The notes below the pieces were generated by a model that was given only the letters and a program-made list of their open reading frames with translations, was not told the origin of the DNA and did no database searches. From Myxococcus eversor (GTDB lineage Bacteria; Myxococcota; Myxococcia; Myxococcales; Myxococcaceae), in NCBI RefSeq assembly GCF_010894455.1, contig NZ_JAAIXY010000001.1:248001-312000 (forward strand): a stretch of DNA of 64,000 bases, given 5' to 3'. Shown piece by piece: positions 1 through 8,700 of the stretch (position 1 is its first letter; each line of letters starts with the position of its first letter). Position numbers and translations under genes: made by a program.

Positions 1-294
1 GGGGAGCGGGAGGTACTCGGTGGGGGTGCCCGCCATGTCATGGCACCAGGCTCTCCAGGGCCGAGCGGCGTCCCCCATGAAGTGCAGGATGTATTCACCG
101 TCCATGGCCTGGGGCTGGGCGCTCTTGATCTCCTGACAGGACTGCTCCCTCAGGGGCGCGAGCCGTTGCTGGAGGACGGGCAGGCTCCCGTCCACCTCGA
201 TGCCTTCGCCCTGGCAACCCGTGAAGAGCGCGAGGAGTCCCCCGAGGAGCACTCCGTGCCACGCAGCGGACTTCAAAGAAAAACCCAGACGCAT
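1..294 (-). CDS. GON-domain lipoprotein, C-terminus beyond window
   Basis: The visible 98 residues begin with a basic N-terminus and hydrophobic stretch ending in a lipobox-like LFTGC (Cys27), so the product should be an exported lipoprotein. From about residue 50 the pattern SCQEIK...DGEYILHF...PWRAWCHDM...TEYL matches the start of a GON domain, a Cys-containing module known from ADAMTS proteins and seen in many myxobacterial secreted proteins. The gene runs off the left edge, so only the first part of the domain is visible and any further domains are unknown. The ATG at 294 is chosen because it gives an intact signal peptide. It lies 74 bp downstream of the permease gene on the same strand. 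GON assignment is by pattern only. Confidence 0.72.
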   Translation of the reverse strand, partial: MRLGFSLKSAAWHGVLLGGLLALFTGCQGEGIEVDGSLPVLQQRLAPLREQSCQEIKSAQPQAMDGEYILHFMGDAARPWRAWCHDMAGTPTEYLPLP

Positions 295-368
295 GTCGCC
301 AACCCTTCGCTCGATTCAAGGAGCGGGCTGGAGACGGTGCGGGGCTTTCGGGTGTGATTCCCCGGGGA

Positions 369-1763
369 TTAATCCGGCGCGGCGAAGACCGTGGCGCGCG
401 CGTCCCTGCGCCTGCGCCAGTAGAGGAACACGGGCACGCCCGCGCCGAGCAGCAGCGTGCCCTTGAGCGCGTTGAGGGGATTGGAGGCCGTGGAGCCCAC
501 CACGACGTAGACCGCCGCCGCGATGAAGAGCAGGGGTGTGACGGGGTAACCCGGCACGCGATACGACACGCGAGGCACCTGTCCCTCGCGCTCCCGGGCC
601 CGGTAGACGAAGAGCGTGGCGGCCGTGGCGCCGAAGACGAGCCAGTCGGCGAAGACGACGTAGTCGAGCAGCTCGCCGTAGGTCCCCGTGCCCGTGAGGA
701 GGATGGCCCAGACCGCCTGGAAGACGATGGCCGCGGACGGTGTGTGGTAGCGCGGATGCAGCCGCGCCATCCACGGGAAGAACAGCCCATCCGCCGCCAT
801 CGCCTGATAGACGCGGGGCGACACGAGGATGACGAGGTTGAGGAACCCGAAGGTGGAGAGCGCCACACCCGCGGTGATGAACGTGCGGCCCGTGGGCCCC
901 ATCAGCAGCCCGAGCGCGTCCGCCGCGGGCGCGTTGCTCGCCGCCAGTCCCTCCGCTCCGAGCGTGCGCAGGTAGGTGAGGTTGGCGAGCAGATACACCG
1001 TCACCACGCCGATGACGCCCCAGAGGAGCGCGCGGGGCAGGTTGCGCTCCGGATTCACCAGCTCCTCGGCCACGAAGTTGGTCTGCTGCCAGCCGCCGTA
1101 GCTGAAGAGGACGGGGACGAGCGCGGCGCCAATGGCCAGCACGATGGAGTCCGGAGGCACTGGGGGCGTCGTGGTCCCCACCGAAGTCGAGGCCCCCGCG
1201 AGCAGCAGACCCGCGCCGATGAGCACCGCGAGCGCCACCAGCTTGAGCACCGTGAAGACGTTCTGCGTGAGCGCTCCGGGCCGCACGCCGAAGTAGTTGA
1301 CCCCGGACAGCAGGATGATGGCGCCTACGGCGAGCGGAAACCGGTAGCCGTCAGAGAGGCCCGTCAGCGCCAGCGTGTAGTTGGCGAAGGTCACCGCCAC
1401 CGCGGCGATGGCGCCGGTGGCGATCATCAGCAGCATTCCCCAGGCATTGAGGAAGGCGGGAAGCTCGCCAAAGGCATCGCGCAGGTAGACGTAGCTGCCG
1501 CCCGCCTTGGGGATTCGCTGGCCCAGCTCGCCGTAGATGAAGGCGCCGATGAGCGCCACGACACCGCCGAGCAGCCAGGCCCCCAGCGTGAGGGCGGGGG
1601 TGTGCACGCGCTGGGCGACGATGGCGGGGTTGAGGAAGATGCCCGAGCCGATGATGCCGCCGATGACGAGCATCACCCCCGAGAACAGGCCCACTCGACG
1701 CGCATAGCCTCCGCCCGACGCTCCTGACGGCGCTCCAGCTTCATGCTCGGCGGAAGGGCTCAT
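369..1763 (-). CDS. APC-family amino acid permease
   Basis: The product has about 464 residues and 12 hydrophobic segments. It opens with the classic APC-superfamily first helix, GGIIGSGIFLNPA, the Gly-rich unwound segment that contacts the substrate amino group. GELGQRIPKAGGSYVY follows, typical of LAT/YfnA-type permeases. It should import or exchange amino acids across the inner membrane; the substrate cannot be read from sequence. The ATG at 1763 (MSPSAEHEAG) is preferred because 41 further in-frame upstream codons encode a non-family, Pro/Arg-rich leader. The neighbours give no pathway context. An approximately 75-bp gap separates it from the GON lipoprotein gene downstream. Confidence 0.9.
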   Translation of the reverse strand: MSPSAEHEAGAPSGASGGGYARRVGLFSGVMLVIGGIIGSGIFLNPAIVAQRVHTPALTLGAWLLGGVVALIGAFIYGELGQRIPKAGGSYVYLRDAFGELPAFLNAWGMLLMIATGAIAAVAVTFANYTLALTGLSDGYRFPLAVGAIILLSGVNYFGVRPGALTQNVFTVLKLVALAVLIGAGLLLAGASTSVGTTTPPVPPDSIVLAIGAALVPVLFSYGGWQQTNFVAEELVNPERNLPRALLWGVIGVVTVYLLANLTYLRTLGAEGLAASNAPAADALGLLMGPTGRTFITAGVALSTFGFLNLVILVSPRVYQAMAADGLFFPWMARLHPRYHTPSAAIVFQAVWAILLTGTGTYGELLDYVVFADWLVFGATAATLFVYRAREREGQVPRVSYRVPGYPVTPLLFIAAAVYVVVGSTASNPLNALKGTLLLGAGVPVFLYWRRRRDARATVFAAPD

Positions 1764-1961
1764 GGCCCGAGCATAGACGGGAGGGTTCGGGGCCTGTTGA
1801 ACTTCACGTCCTCGAAAGAATGGCCCATCCGCTTCTTCATCGCGGGTCGCGGGTTGGCTGCTGAACAGCGCGGAGCTCGTCGTCACAGGGGGGAAATCCG
1901 GTTCGTGGGGGGCCTGCGTACGGCCTCGGGAACGCAGTCCGTTGCCGCTCCAGGGGAGCCC

Positions 1962-3647
1962 ATGACGCTTGTCAGTCCGCAGTACAGAGTCCTCGCCGTG
2001 CTCGCCACCGCGCTCCTGCTCACGGCTTGTAGTGACGACGATGACCCCACGCCGACTCCCGATGCGGGGATGGATGCCGGGACGGACGCTGGCTCGGATG
2101 CGGGGACGGACGCTGGGCCGGACCCGGTCATGGTGGGCGAGGTCATCGCGCTGACCGCATCCAATACGCTCGTGTCCTTCAATCGCGCGACGCCTGGCAC
2201 CCTGGTGGGCTCTGTCGCCGTGACGGGCCTGAACCAGGGCGAGTCGCTGCTGGGCATCGACTACCGTCCCGCGGACTCAGGGTTGTATGGCCTCACCAGC
2301 GGGGGCCGAATCGTCACCCTGGCTCCAGACACCGGCGTCGCCACCGTGAAGTCCACGCTGTCCGCCATGACCGGGGACGACAATCCATTCACGGGCCTCG
2401 TTGGCACCGACTTCGCCGTGGACTTCAATCCCGTGGCGGACCGCCTGCGCGTGGTGAGCAACACGGGGCAGAACCTGCGCATCAACGTCGACACTGGCGC
2501 CACCATCACCGACGGTGCCATCAATGGTGGCAATTCCGGCGCGCAGGTCTCCGGTGCGGCGTACACCAACTCCTTCGCGGAGACCGCCACCACCCGCCTC
2601 TTCGTGCTGGATGCGGCAACCGACACCGTCTACCTCCAGGACCCGCCGAACAACGGCACGCTCTCTTCTCCGGCGGCGTTGGGCGTGGATGCCTCGGCGG
2701 TGAATGGCTACGACATCGATGCGCGCACCAACGTCGGCTATGCGGCGCTGACGGTCGACGGCACGCAGCGGCTGTATCGCATCACCCCGGCGAACACGAC
2801 GACGGCGGCCACGGAGCTGGCGGCCATCGGCTCGACGGAGCCCATCAAGGGACTGGCGCTGAAGCAGGAGGTGGGGGCCGCGGTCTACGGCCTCACCGTC
2901 GACAACCAGCTCGTGCGCGCCGCTGTCTCCGCGCCCAACACCCTGACCGCGACGGTGGCGGTGACGGGCGTGCCAACGGGAGAGACGCTGCTCGGCATCG
3001 ACCAGCGCCCGGCGGACCGGACGATGTATGCCCTGTCGTCCGCGGGGAGGCTCTACACGGTGGACACGCGGACGGGAGCGGTCACCGCGAAGTCCACCCT
3101 GGCCGCCGACCCCGCCGACCTCTCGGACCCCTTCACCGCCCTGTCGGGAGCCTCGTTCGTCATGGACTTCAATCCGGTGGCGGACCGTCTGCGCGTGGTG
3201 AGCGACACGGGGCAGAACCTGCGCATCAACGTGGACACGGGCGCGACGACCACGGACGGCGCCATCAACCGGACGCCGGCTGCCGTCGTCTTCGGCGCGG
3301 CGTATACGAACAGCGTCATGGGCGCGACGGCGACGACGTTGTTCGACCTGGAGCGCAACGACAACGTGCTGACCCAGCAGGTGCCCCCCAACAATGGCAC
3401 GCTCGTCAACGTGGGCGCGCTGGGCGTGACGTTCGTCGGCGCGGCGGGGTTCGATATCGCTGGCGGTGACAACGGCCTGCCGCTGGTGGCGGGCCGCACG
3501 GCGGCCAGTGGGCCCTATGTGCTGTATCAGGTGAATCCGCTGACTGGCGCCGCGACGTTCTTCCCTCGCACCGCGACGACGGCGGAGCAGGCGGCCATCG
3601 GTGGACCTTCCGGCCCGGAGCTGCGAGACATCGCCGTCGTGTACTGA
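1962..3647 (+). CDS. Lipoprotein with two tandem DUF4394 domains
   Basis: 561 residues. A signal peptide ends in LLLTAC (lipobox), followed by an Asp run and an Asp-Ala-Gly linker of about 20 residues typical of myxobacterial surface lipoproteins. Two similar modules of about 240 residues follow. Both carry GESLLGIDYRP/GETLLGIDQRP, GLYGLTSGGRI/MYALSSAGRL, DFNPVADRLRVVS and QNLRINVDTGAT, the hallmark of DUF4394, a predicted beta-propeller-like surface domain. The duplication is visible in DNA as well as protein. The ATG at 1962 is used because it starts the signal peptide; longer in-frame upstream sequence lacks one. Function is unknown. It is convergent with the next gene across a strong hairpin. 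Confidence 0.88.
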   Translation: MTLVSPQYRVLAVLATALLLTACSDDDDPTPTPDAGMDAGTDAGSDAGTDAGPDPVMVGEVIALTASNTLVSFNRATPGTLVGSVAVTGLNQGESLLGIDYRPADSGLYGLTSGGRIVTLAPDTGVATVKSTLSAMTGDDNPFTGLVGTDFAVDFNPVADRLRVVSNTGQNLRINVDTGATITDGAINGGNSGAQVSGAAYTNSFAETATTRLFVLDAATDTVYLQDPPNNGTLSSPAALGVDASAVNGYDIDARTNVGYAALTVDGTQRLYRITPANTTTAATELAAIGSTEPIKGLALKQEVGAAVYGLTVDNQLVRAAVSAPNTLTATVAVTGVPTGETLLGIDQRPADRTMYALSSAGRLYTVDTRTGAVTAKSTLAADPADLSDPFTALSGASFVMDFNPVADRLRVVSDTGQNLRINVDTGATTTDGAINRTPAAVVFGAAYTNSVMGATATTLFDLERNDNVLTQQVPPNNGTLVNVGALGVTFVGAAGFDIAGGDNGLPLVAGRTAASGPYVLYQVNPLTGAATFFPRTATTAEQAAIGGPSGPELRDIAVVY

Positions 3648-3677
3648 CACAGGCGATTGAAGGACGTGCCCGGAGAA

Positions 3678-3708
3678 ACGGGGCCCGGGCTCAGCTGCCG
3701 GGCCCCGT
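3678..3708. terminator. Bidirectional terminator hairpin
   Basis: ACGGGGCCCGG and CCGGGCCCCGT form a perfect 11-bp stem around a 9-nt loop, between the stop codons of two convergent genes (3647 and 3714). On the minus strand the stem is followed by TTTCTCC. Position and perfection support a shared terminator. Confidence 0.8.
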
Positions 3709-3713
3709 ATTCA

Positions 3714-4436
3714 TCAGCCGTCGAGGCCGACGAAGTAGTGGAACGTGTTGCCCGAGGCGCTGGTGATGTCCGAGCGGTAGGCGAAGTTGCTGCCGCTCTT
3801 CCAGTACCAGTAGTACTGGCCGGGGCCGATACCCTGGACGGCCTGCCCCTGGACGTTGATGACGATGTAGCCGTCAATCGAGCAGGCGGCGGTCCTGTGA
3901 TAGTCCACGCTGCCCGACTGCGCATAGGCGCCGTTGCGGTGGTTCAGCAGGCACTGCTTCCAGTCGTAGGTGGCCGCGCAGAAGGTGTTGTGAAACCAGA
4001 CCGGGTCGCATCCGGCGGAGGCACGCACCTCGCCCTCCTGGGTGGGGCCGTAGTGGGTGCCGGCGCTCACGGGCGACTGGACGACGAGCGGGACGACGGG
4101 ACTGCTGGCCGTGAGCTGCTTGGCGCGCTCCTGCGCGGCCACGAGCGCCTCGGGCGCCGCCTGCTCACCGGTGAGCGCGCGCCAGGCGTCCACGGGGGAC
4201 AGCTTGTCGATCTGCGCCGGAGGGTTCGGCGCGGTGCCGACTTCCATGACCATCAACTCGCCGGGGGCGCTCTCGAGGAACTGGACGACGTTGCCGTTGT
4301 CCCGCTCCACGCGAGCCAGCAGCCGCGCGGAGGTGGACTCGTCGGACGGAGTCTCCGCCACCGGCTCGGTGGTCTCCACACCGCAGCCCACCATCGTGAA
4401 CAGCACCACTCCCATCACCGCATTCTTGAGCTTCAT
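3714..4436 (-). CDS. Hypothetical lipoprotein, paralogue of the gene at 34095-35204
   Basis: About 240 residues. MKLKNAVMGVVLF...VGC is a lipoprotein signal peptide; the in-frame ATG at 4436 is preferred over 4448 because the signal core then starts at once. A short N-terminal region carries VVQFLESAPGELMVMEVG, and the C-terminal half has a Cys- and aromatic-rich domain with WFHNTFCAATYDWKQCL and HRTAACSIDGYIV. The gene at 34095-35204 has the same two landmarks (VRFIESEPGEVFVAESG, WFKTHFCATT...TCLVDY), so the two are diverged paralogues of a family I do not recognise. Paired cysteines suggest disulfides outside the cytoplasm. No enzymatic motif is visible. Confidence 0.75.
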   Translation of the reverse strand: MKLKNAVMGVVLFTMVGCGVETTEPVAETPSDESTSARLLARVERDNGNVVQFLESAPGELMVMEVGTAPNPPAQIDKLSPVDAWRALTGEQAAPEALVAAQERAKQLTASSPVVPLVVQSPVSAGTHYGPTQEGEVRASAGCDPVWFHNTFCAATYDWKQCLLNHRNGAYAQSGSVDYHRTAACSIDGYIVINVQGQAVQGIGPGQYYWYWKSGSNFAYRSDITSASGNTFHYFVGLDG

Positions 4437-4666
4437 GGCGAACTCCATCGAGCAGCGTACCCAGACGCAGCTTCCGTTGAGAGGTGAGGCGCGAGTGCTT
4501 CCACCCAGTCCGCCGAGTGGCGCGGTGTGTGGAGCAGCGTCGCGACAGAACGGATTGCAACGCTGGGGCCAGCCAGCGAGCGTGGAGTCCTGAGAGGGAC
4601 GCGTGTGGCGCGACGATGGAGGGGCCCGCCGTGGGTTGCCGACCCTGGCAATCCTTGCCGGCAGGA

Positions 4667-4714
4667 GGTGCCACGACAGGGGCCAGACCTCGTGCCTTTC
4701 CCTGTCGTGGCCCC
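4667..4714 (-). terminator. Probable terminator of the small lipoprotein gene
   Basis: GCCACGACAGG (4670-4680) and CCTGTCGTGGC (4701-4711) form a perfect 11-bp stem with a 20-nt loop, extendable at both ends with one mismatch. It sits 47 bp beyond the stop codon of the minus-strand gene at 4761. No T-run is present. It is the main structure in the 324-bp gap 4437-4760; the rest of the gap is promoter space for the gene ending at 3714. Confidence 0.6.
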
Positions 4715-4760
4715 TTCGAGACGCCCGAGCAGCCTGGCGGGCGCCGTACCGGAATTCGCG

Positions 4761-5015
4761 CTACCGCGGTGCCAGACTGCCTCCTACGCAGATGGCCAGG
4801 CAGTTACGACACTGGGGGGCGTACCAGCCGATCTCCTCACAGAGGTCGTCGCAGTAGACACAGTCCGGAGGTGGGGCCTGGGCCGTGACGTCGCCCGTGG
4901 AGGACTCGGGCGTGGTTGGGGCCGGCGTGACGTCTTCCTCTGGCATGGCGCCACCGCAACCCATCAGCAGGCCTGTGGCTACCGCGATTCCCGGCAGGTT
5001 TCGCAATAGATTCAT
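4761..5015 (-). CDS. Small Cys-rich lipoprotein
   Basis: 84 residues. A good ribosome-binding site (AGGAGG, about 8 nt upstream) selects the ATG at 5015. The signal peptide ends in LLMGCGG (lipobox). A 30-residue acidic Thr/Pro linker follows, then a compact Cys cluster, CVYCDDLCEEIGWYAPQCRNC, with a CxxC pair. The pattern suggests a small disulfide-stabilised surface head, or possibly metal binding. No family is recognised. Its own downstream hairpin suggests a monocistronic unit. Confidence 0.7.
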   Translation of the reverse strand: MNLLRNLPGIAVATGLLMGCGGAMPEEDVTPAPTTPESSTGDVTAQAPPPDCVYCDDLCEEIGWYAPQCRNCLAICVGGSLAPR

Positions 5016-5571
5016 GACCTGTGCCTCCTTGTGGATCCCCGCGACCATCGCGAGTCATGTGCCGGTGATTCGATGCCAAGGATAGGCGATGGATGCATGC
5101 GGCAGATAGGGAGGCGCCACTTTCTTGGTGGATGCCGTTGGTCTGGTGGGGCCGTCGTCGCCGAATGGGCGGGAGGCGACGACCAGGAACTCGTCGAGAT
5201 GAGGTCTTCATGGTGAGTCTGTGGGGCGCGTTGAGTGTGTTTGCGGGAGCCAATGCCCTGGGTGGGGCACTGGCGGGTGCGGAAATGGCCGGGGGCAGCG
5301 GTGCCCGGCTCGGGTTGAGGGGGGCCTGGGGCTCTGTCTGGGTGTGTTGTCCATGGCAGCCATCAGGACGGCGGGAGCGCGTGTCTTTCGAACCCTTCCG
5401 CCCGAAGACACGTCCGTGCGAGCTCCGGTCCGGCTGCGCCTCATCTATGCGGCGGCGTTCGAGTGGTCCCTCGTCGCCAGTCCGGTCCTGAGCCAATGGG
5501 GCGCGGCGAGCATCATCCGCTTCGTCCTTCCCTAGGACGGGTTGGGTGTGCGTCCGCTCAGTGGGCACGCC

Positions 5572-5608
5572 GCCGTCCTCGGGCACGGTCTTTGGTACCG
5601 AGGACGGC
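5572..5608. repeat. 11-bp inverted repeat in a 700-bp gene-free stretch
   Basis: GCCGTCCTCGG and CCGAGGACGGC form a perfect 11-bp stem with a 15-nt loop. The region 5016-5720 contains no gene I can support. It holds the promoter side of the small lipoprotein gene, this hairpin, and the RHS-gene terminator at 5666-5695. This hairpin could be a second terminator or mark a lost gene. Confidence 0.45.
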
Positions 5609-5665
5609 ACGGTGCCGAAGAGGTGACCTGACGCGAGGCGTGCGGCAAGGTCGCCTGGAACGCGA

Positions 5666-5695
5666 AAGAGGGCCGGTGGACGACCCGGCCCTCTT
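5666..5695 (-). terminator. Terminator of the RHS toxin gene
   Basis: AAGAGGGCCGG and CCGGCCCTCTT form a perfect 11-bp stem with an 8-nt loop, 25 bp past the stop codon. On the minus strand the descending arm runs into CTCTTTCG, a short U-tract, so this is a convincing intrinsic terminator. Confidence 0.8.
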
Positions 5696-5720
5696 CCTCA
5701 CTGGCTCACGGCGGGTGTCG

Positions 5721-8700
5721 CTACTTGTTGTCCTCGTAGAACTTCTTCAGCTCCTCCTCCGCGCTCTCCAGGTTCTCCGACGCCTTGTCGATCTTCTTCT
5801 GGAGGGCCTGGTCCTCGGCGGCCAGCTCCCTGATGCGCTGGTGGACTTCGTCCATGCGCGCCTCGTCCGGGTGGGACTGGCTCGCCTCTTCGAGGTAGCT
5901 CCCCAGCTCATGATGCAGGTTGGCCTGCTGCTGCTCCATCTCCTGGATGGCTTCCCGGATGAAGCGGGCCCGCGACTGGGCCAGCGGCTCGCTGAAGAGG
6001 GGGTTGGAGCCGTTGATGCACCCGCCGATGAACTTCACGACCTTGAGGGCGGAGTTGCCCTTGCGGAGGGTGGACACCACCGGGTTGTTCAGGAACCGCT
6101 TGCCCAGGTCGTACCCGGCCTTCACGCCCGAGACGACCTTGGGTCCACCGACGCGCACGCCCGCGGCGATGGCGATGGGCGCGCCGACACTCACCCCATT
6201 GCCGACGGCGTCCCCGTGGGTCAACGGCTTCTCCTCGGTGCCCGTCGGGTCCACCAGGTCCAGCGGACGGTTGCTCACGTAGCTGTAGAGGTTGCACTCC
6301 ACGGGACTGGCGCGGCACTTCTCCAGGTCCTCGAGGAACAGCGGGTCCGGCGTCGTGAAGCGGTTGATGCGAGCGTCGTAGTCGCGAACGCCCATGCGCA
6401 CGAAGCCCAGGTCCGCGTCATAGGCCTTCTCCACGTAGTCCAGCGCCGCCGCGCCCGTGGGGTGCGTCGCCCGGTCTCCGAAGGGAGAAGCAATCCTCGG
6501 CGTGCCGTCCGCGTCCGCCATCACCGTGCCCCGGCGGTCGGTGGACAACAGCCGGAAGGTGCCGTTCTGGAGCGCCCCCACCAGCTGCGAGTCCACGCGC
6601 ACCGGCTGGGTGATGCCCGCGCCGTCCAGGTACGCCCCGCCCTCCAGGTAGGCCGCCAGCGGCGTCCCCGAGCCATCGCGCTTCAGCAGGCGCTCGCCAT
6701 CCTCGTCGTACAAGAAGCTCCAGGACTGCGTGCCCTTGGTCGCGGTGGCCACCTGGCCGTCCGGCCCGTACGTGAGGCTCAGGTCATCCCTGCCCACCGT
6801 GCGGCCCAGTCCGTCCATCGTGTACGTCACGCCCCCGGCGACCAGCGTATTGGCGCCCGTGACGAGGTTGCGCGTGCCCGACGCGTCGGAGATGTGCGTG
6901 GACAACCCCATCGCGTCGAAGCCGTAGTCATACACATGCTGCGCGTCCTGCGCGGAGGACAGGAAGCCCTGGGGTGAATAGCCATACTGGCGCACGAGCG
7001 TCGTGCCGCCCAAGCCCATCACCTCGCTGCCGGTGAGCCCCCGCGCATTCAGCTTCCAGGCGATACCGGAAGTCCACGCGGGCGTCGTGTGCATGAGGGT
7101 GGTGCGCTGCCGGGTGAGGGCGTCGTAGCCCATCTCCACGGACGTCCCACCGCCGAAGTCCACCTTCGCCGTCTGGCCCAGGCCGTTGTACTGGACGCTC
7201 GCCCAGGGCTGGCCGTTGCGCGTCAGCGCGCTCATCCGTCCCCAGGCATCCCAGGAGTAGCCGAGCGTCGTCGTGGAGAGGACCGCGCCCCCCGCGTCCT
7301 TCACGCGAGTGACTTCCTGGCTCACCTCTCCGCTCTCCGCATACGTCAGCTCGCTCTCCACCGTGCGCCAGCCGCTCAACTGGAGTGTCGACTTCGACAG
7401 CGTGCCGTCCGTGCGGTACTCCATCCGCTTCGTGTACCCGTCTCCCGACGTGGCGGTGAGCAGGCCCGGAACGCTCGTGTTGGCGGGCGCGGCGGGTGAG
7501 GCGCCGTCGTAGTAGAGCTGGTACGACTTCACTCCGCCCGTGGCGCTCGTGTGGGTGATGCCGGTGCGGCGGCCGATGCCGTCGTACTGGTAGCTCTCGC
7601 CGCGGACCAGTGTGTTGCCCGGCGTGCGGAACTGCTTGGCGGACACCAGCCACGTCCCGGGGGCGTACTGGAAGTCCACGTTCGCCACGCCGTCGCGCTC
7701 CATGCGGTTGACGCGGCCATAGGCGTCATAGGCCAGGCGGTGTCCCTGGCTGTCCGGCATCGTCACGCTCCGCAGGCGTCCCAGCGAGTCGTAGGTGTAC
7801 GAGTACGCGAAGCCCAGCTCGTCCTCGTACCGCGTCATCCGCTTCGCCGCGTCCAGGAACTGGCGACGCGTCTGCATGCCGTTCTCCTGCGTCTCGACGA
7901 CGAGCCGTCCGCCCTCCAGGGCCCAGGACGTCGCCAGGGCCTGCTGGACGTCGGCGTGGTGGCGCAGCACCTTCTCCACGTCGTAGCCGAAGACGGCGGT
8001 GCGCACGCTCGACGTCTGCTCGATTCCGCCCAGCAGCGTCGCGTAGTCCAGGGCCGCCATGTCCGTGTTGGCCGGCAGGTTCGGACGCACGTAGCGCGTC
8101 TTCTCCCGCTGCTGGCGGCTGTGCAGCGTCAGCCCATCCACCACCCAGCCCTCGGGGATGAGGCGCGTTTTGGCCACGTCCTCGCCGGCCGCGGTGGAGT
8201 ACTCCTCCGTGTAGCGCCGGGCGTTGCTGCCCGCGTCCACCAGCGCCGTCGCGGCGATGCCCGCGGGCCGCGTGGCCGTGGCGAACCGGTAGCTGAGCGT
8301 CTCGTTGGGATTCACCTCGCTCGCGACACCGAGCGAGTCCCACCGCTTCGCCAGCCGCTCCATCCCGTCGTAGCGGAAGCGCTCCACGTGGGTGCTCGCC
8401 CCGCGCCGCGTGGTCAACGTCAAGAGGCCGTCGTGCAGCGGGTGACGCTCGGTGACTTCCAGCGCGACGCCGTCAGGCTGAATGACCTTGGAGAGCAGCA
8501 GGCGACCCGGAGCGTAGTCGAACGTCGTGGTGCCCCGGCCGGGCTCGCTCACCGTCTTCACGGTGTAGTCGGCCGCGTAGCTCACCGTCTGGAGCGGCAT
8601 GGCGCCTTGCGGTCCTTGCGCCACCACGCTCTGCACCAGTCCCACGGAGTTGCGGGTGATGACGCCCTGGTAGGAGAAGTCCAGCGCGGGCTGCGGGTGC

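Noticed and set aside
369-1727. Long plus-strand frame opposite the permease
   Set aside because: Composition is low-complexity Glu/Arg/His with no membrane segments, while the minus strand encodes a clear permease.
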